Below, piece by piece: positions 23,018 through 28,898 of a stretch of DNA of 31,401 nt. Numbering within the stretch: the first letter of the stretch is position 1; each line of letters starts with the position of its first letter. Both the position numbers and the translations under genes were made by a program. The stretch covers positions 1-31,401 of the forward strand of contig CANHKH010000003.1 in the NCBI GenBank assembly GCA_947460165.1, written 5' to 3'. The notes under the pieces are model-generated. The model did no database searches. It saw only the letters and a program-made list of their open reading frames with translations, and was not told where the DNA came from. This DNA is from Comamonadaceae bacterium. GTDB lineage: Bacteria; Pseudomonadota; Gammaproteobacteria; Burkholderiales; Burkholderiaceae_C.

Positions 23018-24250
23018 TCAAACCTTTTGCAGGGTGAACTGCACCACATCGGTGTTGCGCTCGGCAAACGCGGCCTCGCAGTAGGCCAGGTAAAACTCCC
23101 AGATGCGCATGAACTTGCGGTCAAAGCCCAGCGTGAGCACCTGCGGCTCTTGGCGCAAGAAGTCCTCGCGCCACAGGCGCAAGGTTTGAGCATAGTCCTG
23201 TCCAAAGCAAAATTCATCAACCACTGTTAACCCGGCCAAGCGGGCTTGCTCGCGAAACGCTTGGGGGCTGGGCAAACAGCCGCCAGGAAAGATGTACTGC
23301 TGGATAAAGTCGGTCGAATCCAGGTAGCGCTCAAAAAACTCGTCGGCAATCACAATGCTTTGGATGCAGGCGCGCCCGCCTGGCTTGAGCATGCCGGCCA
23401 CGGTTTGAAAGTAAGTGGGCCAAAACTCGCGACCCACAGCCTCAATCATCTCTATGGAACACACCGCATCAAACGGCGCCTCGGTGCGGGCAATGTCGCG
23501 GTAGTCCTGCAGCCGCAGCTCGGCGCGTTCTTGCACGCCCAGCCGCGCCATGCGCTGCTGGGCCCAGGCCAGCTGCTCGGTCGACAAGGTCACGCCCACC
23601 AAAGACGCGCCAAACTCGGTGGTGGCCATCTCGGCCAAAGCGCCCCAGCCGCAACCGATTTCCAGCACCCGCTGGCCGGGCTGCAGGTCCACCATGCGCA
23701 AGGCGCGCCTCACCTTGGCCTGCTGGGCCAGGCGCATGGACTGGTCGGGCGACTCAAACACCGCCGAGGAGTAGTTCATGGTGTCGTCCAACCACAGCTC
23801 GTAAAACGCATTGCCCAGGTCGTAATGGGCATGGATGTTTTTTTGGCTACCGCCCTTGGTGTTGCGGTTGAGCAAGTGCTTGAGGCGGTAGGCCAGGCGG
23901 CCCAACCAGCTGCCGTAAATCACACTTTCCACCTCGCGGCGGTTGGCAACAAAGAGGCGCAGCAAATCGGTCAGCGCAGGCGTGCTCCAGTCGCCCGCGA
24001 TAAAGCCCTCGGCAAAGCCAATGTCCCCGGACTTGAGCGCGGCGCTGCACACCTTCCAGTTGTGCAGGTGCAAGCTGGCCGCTGGGCCATCGCCGTGGCC
24101 AAAGCGCTGCACCGAGCCGTCGGGCAGCTGCACGGTCAGCGTGCCGTGCTTGAGGCGCTGCAACAACTTCAGAACGGTGCGCGCGGCCGCGGGTGCGCCA
24201 GCGGGCAAGGAGGTGGCCGCGCTGGGGCGGCTCTGGGTGGCTGGGTTCAT
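23018..24250 (-). CDS. cfa: Cyclopropane-fatty-acid-synthase family methyltransferase
   Basis: SAM-dependent enzyme that modifies the double bond of an acyl chain in membrane phospholipid. 410 residues. An N-terminal lipid-binding domain has GDIGFAEGFIAGDWSTPALTDLLRLF (75-100). The methyltransferase domain has HYDLGN (142-147), the SAM loop VLEIGCGWG (195-203), SIEMIEAVG (265-273) and FIQQYIFPGG (315-324). All the expected family blocks are present, with NYSSAVF where E. coli Cfa has a YSCAYW-type stretch. The start overlaps the DUF1365 stop by 4 bases. The product could be a cyclopropane ring, a methyl branch, or an intermediate of furan fatty acids as for the Rhodobacter UfaM type; sequence alone does not decide. 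Confidence 0.93.
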   Translation of the reverse strand: MNPATQSRPSAATSLPAGAPAAARTVLKLLQRLKHGTLTVQLPDGSVQRFGHGDGPAASLHLHNWKVCSAALKSGDIGFAEGFIAGDWSTPALTDLLRLFVANRREVESVIYGSWLGRLAYRLKHLLNRNTKGGSQKNIHAHYDLGNAFYELWLDDTMNYSSAVFESPDQSMRLAQQAKVRRALRMVDLQPGQRVLEIGCGWGALAEMATTEFGASLVGVTLSTEQLAWAQQRMARLGVQERAELRLQDYRDIARTEAPFDAVCSIEMIEAVGREFWPTYFQTVAGMLKPGGRACIQSIVIADEFFERYLDSTDFIQQYIFPGGCLPSPQAFREQARLAGLTVVDEFCFGQDYAQTLRLWREDFLRQEPQVLTLGFDRKFMRIWEFYLAYCEAAFAERNTDVVQFTLQKV

Positions 24251-25008
24251 CGGGTCACAAACTGTTTTGGAGGCGGGGGTTTAGAGACAAAGGGCACACG
24301 CTTGCACCACAACTTCAAGGCTTGCCAGTGGATGCGGGCCACCACACCCAGGGTCATGGCCGGGTAGGCCCACAGCGCACGCCTGAGGCTGGCGGCTGTC
24401 ACAGGCTCCAGGATACCGCTGACGCTGGTGACCAAGAGCGGGCCGCTGTCGTCGTCCACCTCTATGCGCGCCACAGTGCGCTCTTGCGCATTGCAGGTGG
24501 TGCGCATGAAGCGAAAGCGGTAGCCGCCTTCAATATGGCAAAACGGCGAGACATGAAACACCTTGCGCGCCTGCATTTCCTGGCCGTAGCGGGGCGCATC
24601 GTCCAGCAAATAGCAATGGCGCTCGCCAAAGGTGTTGTTGACCTCGACCACGATGGCGCGCAAGTCGCCTGCCGCATCGTGCGCATACCAAAAACTCACC
24701 GGCTTGAAGGTGTGGCCCAGCACGCGCGGGTAGGTGTGCAGCCACACCTCACCGGTTGCCGCAATGCCTTCTGCGGCCAAGAGCTCGTCGAGCCAGGCCA
24801 GGCAATCGGGGCGGCCGTCGCCGTGGTCGCGGTCATCAAAGCTCAAGGGTGCCCAGCGGTTGCGCGCCAGCGTGCCCGCGCCTTCGCTTCGCATGCTGCG
24901 AAGCGGCAGCATGAGGAAATGCGTGGGGTAGGCAAAGGTGTTGGGCGCCGGGCGCAAGCGCTGGTGGCGCACCTGGCCAAAACCAATGAGGGGCTGCGGC
25001 GCGTGCAT
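24247..25008 (-). CDS. DUF1365 domain protein
   Basis: 253 residues from the ATG at 25008. The DUF1365 pattern is clear: GQVRHQRLRPAPNTFAYPTHFLMLPL, then RPDCLAWLDELLAAEG, LHTYPRVLGHTFKPVSFWY, VVEVNNTFGERHCYLL, KVFHVSPFCHIEGGYRFRF and VARIHWQALKLWCKRVPFVSKP. The family is nearly always beside a cfa-like gene and an FAD oxidoreductase, exactly as here. It has no proven biochemical role I can name with certainty; involvement in unsaturated-lipid modification is inferred from that association. Frame is open further upstream to 25572, but that is shadow sequence of the oxidoreductase gene. 13 bases separate it from the upstream stop. Confidence 0.92.
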   Translation of the reverse strand: MHAPQPLIGFGQVRHQRLRPAPNTFAYPTHFLMLPLRSMRSEGAGTLARNRWAPLSFDDRDHGDGRPDCLAWLDELLAAEGIAATGEVWLHTYPRVLGHTFKPVSFWYAHDAAGDLRAIVVEVNNTFGERHCYLLDDAPRYGQEMQARKVFHVSPFCHIEGGYRFRFMRTTCNAQERTVARIEVDDDSGPLLVTSVSGILEPVTAASLRRALWAYPAMTLGVVARIHWQALKLWCKRVPFVSKPPPPKQFVTR

Positions 25009-25021
25009 CACCCGGCTGGCC

Positions 25022-26446
25022 TCAATCCTGCGCCATGGCTGGCGCCTGCACGGGCGCTTGTTGCGAGGGCCGGGACCAGTCCTCGAGCAACTGAGCCGCA
25101 GCCTGCAGGCCGGATTTGAGGCCATCTTCGTGAAAACCATAGCCCGCCCAAGCACCACAAAAATAGCTGTGCTGCTGGCCTTGCAGGCGCGGCAGCTGCG
25201 CTTGGGCACGTATGGCCGCCGCGTCAAACACCGGGTGGGCGTAGTCGTACTCGCCCAACACGCATCGCTGGTCAATGGGGCTGACCGGGTTGAGCGAGAC
25301 GATGACCGACTGCTTGAACGGCAAAGGTTGCAGCATATTGAGCAAATAGTGCAGGCACACCTGGGCCGATTCGCGGCCCGCATCGGCCGCACGCTCGTAG
25401 TTCCAGGCCGCCCAGGCCAGTCGGCGGCGGGGCAGCACCGACTCGTCGGTGTGCAGCACGGCGCGGTTGGGCTGGTAAGCAATGGCGCCCAGCACCGCGC
25501 GCTCAGCGGCGCTGGGCTGGCTGAGCAGGGCCAGCGACTGGTCGGAATGACCGGCCAAGATGACCTTGTCAAAGTGCTCGGTGTGCAGCTGGCCCGCTGG
25601 CCGGCTGCTCAGGCGCACGCCGTCGCTCAGCCTCTCGACGGCCAGCACCGGGCAATTCAGACGCTTGTCGGCAATGTGGGCGGTGATTTTGCGCACGTAG
25701 TCGCGGGCGCCACCGGCCACCGTCCACCACTGAGGCCGGTCGGCCACCTGCAGCAAGCCGTGGTTGTGACAAAAGCGCACCATGGTGGCCACTGGGAACT
25801 GCAGCATTTGGTCGGTGGGGCAAGACCAAATGCAGCCGAGCATGGGCAAAAAATAGCCGTCGCGGAACTCGCCAGAAAAGCCTTGCTCGCTCAAAAAAAC
25901 GCCCAAGGGCTGCATCAGCGCCTCATCATCGCCACCGCTGTCCAGCGATTGGGCCAGGCTGGTGCTCAGGCGGTTAAAGCGCATGATGTCTTTGAGCATG
26001 CGCCAAAAGCGGGGCCGCAGCAGGTTGGCGCGCTGGGCAAACACCGCATTCAAGCTGGAGCCGCTCCACTCCAGCGCCGAGCGCTGCGCGCTGGCCGGTG
26101 ACTGCACTGAAAACGACATGTCCGACTTGGCCGTGGGCACATCCAGTTCTGAGAACAGGCGAATCAGCTGCGGATAAGTGCGCTCGTTGAAGACCAAAAA
26201 GCCAGTGTCCACGCCATGGGTGACCAGGCCCAGGGGGCCAGGCAGCGTCACATCCACCGTGTGGGTGTGACCGCCAAAGTAATCGCCCGCCTCCAACAAG
26301 GTGATCTGGGCCTGACCCCGCAGATGGTGGGCCGCAGCCAAGCCCGCAATGCCGGAGCCGACGATGGCCACGCGCGGCAGGCGCCGACCGTCAGCCTGAA
26401 CGGTCAGCCCTTGGGCCATGCGCGGTTCATCCATCACAGCGACCAT
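25022..26446 (-). CDS. FAD-dependent amine-oxidase-like oxidoreductase
   Basis: 474-residue flavoprotein. The dinucleotide-binding motif is VAIVGSGIAGLAAAHHL (27-42), with Glu52 in LLEAGDYFGGHTHT as the ribose-binding acid. Downstream are VDTGFLVFNERTYPQLIRLF, a helical substrate domain and the C-terminal FAD contact YFCGAWAGYGFHEDGLKSGLQAA. This subgroup (NAD/FAD-binding protein next to DUF1365 and cfa) is related to desaturases and amine oxidases and is thought to act on fatty acyl chains in the singlet-oxygen regulons of other bacteria. The start used (26446) has AGGTGG just upstream; an ATG at 26434 is an alternative, and the frame stays open to 26680 without resembling the family. First gene of the eight-gene operon. 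Confidence 0.92.
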   Translation of the reverse strand: MVAVMDEPRMAQGLTVQADGRRLPRVAIVGSGIAGLAAAHHLRGQAQITLLEAGDYFGGHTHTVDVTLPGPLGLVTHGVDTGFLVFNERTYPQLIRLFSELDVPTAKSDMSFSVQSPASAQRSALEWSGSSLNAVFAQRANLLRPRFWRMLKDIMRFNRLSTSLAQSLDSGGDDEALMQPLGVFLSEQGFSGEFRDGYFLPMLGCIWSCPTDQMLQFPVATMVRFCHNHGLLQVADRPQWWTVAGGARDYVRKITAHIADKRLNCPVLAVERLSDGVRLSSRPAGQLHTEHFDKVILAGHSDQSLALLSQPSAAERAVLGAIAYQPNRAVLHTDESVLPRRRLAWAAWNYERAADAGRESAQVCLHYLLNMLQPLPFKQSVIVSLNPVSPIDQRCVLGEYDYAHPVFDAAAIRAQAQLPRLQGQQHSYFCGAWAGYGFHEDGLKSGLQAAAQLLEDWSRPSQQAPVQAPAMAQD

Positions 26447-26766
26447 TTCAACCACCTGTGGACACAGTCCATGCCAGGCGCCCTGGGACGAAGGCAGCAG
26501 ACAGCCAAGGTAAGAGTTGCCCCAGGCTTGCTGCCGCCAGGCGAGAGGGCGCCGCATGGCTGGCCCCCCCAACAAGTGCTGCGCGCCAGGCCCTGAGCGC
26601 TGACCGGCATGGACAGGGTGCGTGCCCGCGGCAACCGCGTTCGCCACCTTGCGGGCAAGCCGCAGAAACTGTTGTTGCACTCATGGCGCGAACCTTGTCA
26701 TGGGGCCAGGACAAGCCAGGCTTGAATCAAATAAAACCAATTGGTCGAATTATGACTGTTTGGTTT
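26447..26766. other. 320-bp non-coding gap upstream of the FAD oxidoreductase operon
   Basis: No credible gene: all three minus-strand frames are open over much of it but give low-complexity Ala/Gly/Arg/Pro-rich translations that do not agree with any family. It contains an A/T-rich inverted repeat at the gpx stop (26729-26772), a candidate promoter (26749-26777) and a small GC hairpin CGCGG/CCGCG. I found neither a regulator gene nor the TGATC-type -35 element typical of ChrR-sigma E promoters. Confidence 0.55.
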
Positions 26767-26772
26767 TTATTT
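26729..26772. repeat. A/T-rich inverted repeat overlapping the gpx stop codon
   Basis: AAATAAAACCAA (26729-26740) and TTGGTTTTTATTT (26760-26772) are complementary except for one extra T. In RNA this could form a 12-bp A/U-rich hairpin spanning the gpx stop. It lacks a GC-rich stem, so ordinary intrinsic termination is doubtful; it could also be a protein-binding dyad. Confidence 0.45.
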
Positions 26773-26777
26773 GGCCA
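26749..26777 (-). promoter_or_regulatory. Candidate promoter for the FAD oxidoreductase-cfa operon
   Basis: TGGCCA (26772-26777, four of six matches), 17 bases, CATAAT (26749-26754, five of six matches) on the minus strand, overlapping the end of gpx. It would produce a leader of about 300 bases. Read-through from gpx is an alternative. Confidence 0.28.
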
Positions 26778-27360
26778 GCAGTTGTTCCACCTGGCGTATC
26801 AGTCTCGCATCCGAGGGGCCGGTGGTCGAGCCAAAGCTGGCCGCCACCTGACCATCGCGGCCCACCACGTACTTGAAAAAATTCCAACGCGGTACCGCGC
26901 CGCTTTGGCTGGCCAACTGCTTGTACAGCGGATGGGCATTTTTGCCCGTCACCGTGGTTTTGGTGAACATGGGGAACTTCACGCCAAAGGTGTTTTCGCA
27001 AAAAGCGGCAATGTCTTTGTTGCTGCCGCCTTCTTGGGAAAAGTCGTTGGAAGGAAATCCCAGCACCACCAGCCCTTTGTCTTTGTACTTGGCGTGCAGT
27101 GCCTCCAGCCCCGCATATTGGGGGGTGAAGCCACAAAAACTGGCCGTGTTCACCACCACCAGCACCTTGCCCGCGTACTGGCAGAGCGCCTGTGGTTTTT
27201 CGTCCTGCAGGCGGGGCACCGTGTGCTGCAAAAGAGCCGGGCAAGCAGCGACGGCGGGCTCTGACGGAGCCGCAGGGGCCTGGGCCAACACACTGCCAAC
27301 TTGACAACTGAAAGCCCCAACAAGGAGCACCGCGGGGCGGACCAATGAATGCAAGCGCAT
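26767..27360 (-). CDS. Exported glutathione peroxidase family protein
   Basis: Thiol peroxidase of the GPx fold that reduces organic or lipid hydroperoxides. The 197-residue protein has a signal peptide (MRLHSLVRPAVLLVGAFSCQVGSVLAQA), so it is predicted periplasmic. The peroxidatic cysteine is Cys76 in NTASFCGFTPQY. Cys121 in AFCENTFGVKFPMF lies where Cys-type GPx proteins keep the resolving cysteine. The RWNFFKYVVGRDG segment supplies Trp159 and Asn160 of the active site. The usual FPCNQF is FPSNDF here, so the tetrad glutamine is replaced by Asp106. Start ATG 27360 has GGAG eight bases before it; an upstream ATG at 27390 would break the signal peptide pattern. Divergent from the diiron protein gene, upstream of the lipid operon. 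Confidence 0.92.
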   Translation of the reverse strand: MRLHSLVRPAVLLVGAFSCQVGSVLAQAPAAPSEPAVAACPALLQHTVPRLQDEKPQALCQYAGKVLVVVNTASFCGFTPQYAGLEALHAKYKDKGLVVLGFPSNDFSQEGGSNKDIAAFCENTFGVKFPMFTKTTVTGKNAHPLYKQLASQSGAVPRWNFFKYVVGRDGQVAASFGSTTGPSDARLIRQVEQLLAK

Positions 27361-27418
27361 GGGGCCAACTCCAAGAAGGATTCTGAACATGCGGGGCACT
27401 GTACCGCAGCCCACCTGA

Positions 27419-27448
27419 TCCTGCGAAGCCTCACCTAAAATCGCAGGA
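27419..27448. promoter_or_regulatory. Perfect 8-bp inverted repeat around a -10 element (operator candidate)
   Basis: TCCTGCGA (27419-27426) and TCGCAGGA (27441-27448) are exact inverted copies separated by 14 bases, 22 bases from repeat start to repeat start (two helical turns). The plus-strand hexamer TAAAAT (27436-27441, five of six -10 matches) lies between and touching them, 42 bases before the diiron protein start. This is the arrangement expected of an operator for a dimeric regulator controlling the gpx/diiron divergent pair; no regulator is identified. Confidence 0.45.
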
Positions 27449-27483
27449 CCCGCAGACCCCCTTCAGGGCACACGAGGAAGCTC

Positions 27484-28341
27484 ATGATTTATCCCGAATT
27501 GTTCAAACAACTCGAATCCGTCCGTTGGGACATGGACAAGGACATTCCCTGGGCGCGTTTTGAAGGCCAGTTGCTCACTGCCGAGCAGGCCCAAACCATC
27601 AAGATGAATGCCATCACCGAGTGGGCGGCCTTGCCGGCCACCGAGATGTTCCTGCGCGACAACCGGGGCGACAGTGATTTTTCGGCCTTCATGTCGATTT
27701 GGTTTTTTGAGGAGCAAAAGCACTCTCTGGTGCTGATGGAGTACCTGCGCCGCTTCATGCCCGAGTTCGCCCCCACCGAGCAAGAGTTGCACGAGGTGCG
27801 CTTTGAGTTTGAGCCAGCCCCAGCGCTGGAAACCTTGATGCTGCATTTTTGCGGCGAAATCCGGCTCAACCACTGGTACCGCCGGGCCGCCGAGTGGCAC
27901 ACCGAGCCCGTCATCAAGCACATCTACACCCGACTCAGCCAAGACGAGGCCCGCCACGGCGGCGCCTACCTGCGCTACATGAAGCGTGCCATCGGGCAGT
28001 TTGGCGACGAAGCGCGCGCAGCCTTCAGCAAAGTAGGTGTGCTCATGGCCAGCGCCAAGCGCACCGCCCAGGCCCTGCACCCGACCAACTTGCATGTGAA
28101 CAAGGCGCTGTTTCCGCGCGACACCATACAGTCGCGGCTGCCCAACCCCGAGTGGCTGGAGCATTGGCTGAGCGAGCAGATCAAGTTTGACAGCGAATGG
28201 GAGTCCAAGGTGGTCGAGCGCATCTTGCACAACATGAGCCTGCTGATGAACCAGAGCTTTCAAACCGTGCAAGAACTCAATCGCTTTCGCAAGGACATCA
28301 TGCGCCGGCTCGCCCCAAGCGGCGGCGTGCTGCCTGCATGA
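27484..28341 (+). CDS. Ferritin-like diiron protein, acyl-ACP-desaturase-like
   Basis: 285-residue all-helical protein with the carboxylate-bridged diiron pattern: Glu46 (NAITEW), Glu77-x-x-His80 (FFEEQKH), Glu125 (CGEIRLNHW) and Glu155-x-x-His158 (QDEARHGG). This matches the ferritin-like/acyl-ACP desaturase superfamily; the length is shorter than plant desaturases (~360) and longer than plain ferritins. It has no membrane helices, so it is probably cytosolic. Likely chemistry is oxygen-dependent oxidation or desaturation, or peroxide/iron handling; the substrate is unknown. Start ATG 27484 has a strong GAGGAAG site. It overlaps hldC by 4 bases and is divergent from the GPx gene, so it may be regulated together with the oxidative/lipid module. 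Confidence 0.87.
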   Translation: MIYPELFKQLESVRWDMDKDIPWARFEGQLLTAEQAQTIKMNAITEWAALPATEMFLRDNRGDSDFSAFMSIWFFEEQKHSLVLMEYLRRFMPEFAPTEQELHEVRFEFEPAPALETLMLHFCGEIRLNHWYRRAAEWHTEPVIKHIYTRLSQDEARHGGAYLRYMKRAIGQFGDEARAAFSKVGVLMASAKRTAQALHPTNLHVNKALFPRDTIQSRLPNPEWLEHWLSEQIKFDSEWESKVVERILHNMSLLMNQSFQTVQELNRFRKDIMRRLAPSGGVLPA

Positions 28342-28820
28342 GCGAGCCCGACTTCCTGGCCAAGATTTGCCAGCGTGAAGACGCCGCAGCCCACTTGGCC
28401 GCCCTGCCCCGGCCGGTGGTCTTCACCAACGGCGTGTTTGACGTGCTGCACCGCGGCCATGTGACCTACCTGGCCTGCGCCCGATCCTTGGGCGCCAGCT
28501 TGGTGGTGGCGCTCAACACCGACGCCTCGGCCCGCCGCCTGGGCAAGGGGCCAGAGCGGCCGCTGAACAACCAAGAAGACCGCGCTGTGATGATGGCGGC
28601 CCTCGCCTCGGTGAGCCTGGTGACCTGGTTTGACGAAGACACACCGCTGGCGCTCATCACCGAGCTGCGCCCGGACCTGCTGGTCAAGGGCGGCGACTAC
28701 GACATGAGCCGCCTGGCCGAAACCGCCGTGGTGCACAGCTACGGCGGGCGGGCACTGGCCATACCCTTTGTGGACGGCTACTCAACCACTGCGCTGGTCA
28801 AAAAAATCCGGCAGAGTTGA
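28338..28820 (+). CDS. hldC: D-glycero-beta-D-manno-heptose 1-phosphate adenylyltransferase
   Basis: Transfers AMP from ATP to heptose 1-phosphate, making ADP-heptose for the LPS inner core. The 160-residue protein is the stand-alone C-terminal (RfaE2) domain of HldE. The nucleotidyltransferase motif GVFDVLHRGHVTYL has HRGH at 38-41. Further blocks are VALNTDASARRLGKGPERPLNNQEDRA, DEDTPLALITELRPDLLVKGGDY and the C-terminal DGYSTTALVKKIRQ. The ATG overlaps the stop of the diiron protein by 4 bases (ATGA). In Betaproteobacteria the kinase (HldA) is a separate gene, not in this window. Pairing an LPS enzyme with a diiron protein in one operon is unusual. Confidence 0.94.
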   Translation: MSEPDFLAKICQREDAAAHLAALPRPVVFTNGVFDVLHRGHVTYLACARSLGASLVVALNTDASARRLGKGPERPLNNQEDRAVMMAALASVSLVTWFDEDTPLALITELRPDLLVKGGDYDMSRLAETAVVHSYGGRALAIPFVDGYSTTALVKKIRQS

Positions 28821-28898
28821 AAAACGGGGGTGAGAGATCGCTTGCAAGCAAACTCCTGCAGGGGAAGGCGCGATGTGTGGCACGCCATGACCCCCACA

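Noticed and set aside
26448..26714. Possible small gene upstream of the FAD oxidoreductase
   Set aside because: All frames give low-complexity translations, no consistent start/ribosome-binding site and no recognisable domain; treated as non-coding leader.
26447..26766. ChrR-sigma E type promoter for the cfa operon
   Set aside because: I looked for a TGATC-like -35 with a TAAG-like -10 at suitable spacing and did not find one; only a weak sigma-70-like match remains.
28821..28898. Terminator between hldC and the RND gene
   Set aside because: A GATGTGTGG/CCCCACATC imperfect dyad and a GCTTGCAAGC palindrome are present, but neither has a T-run or a convincing loop.
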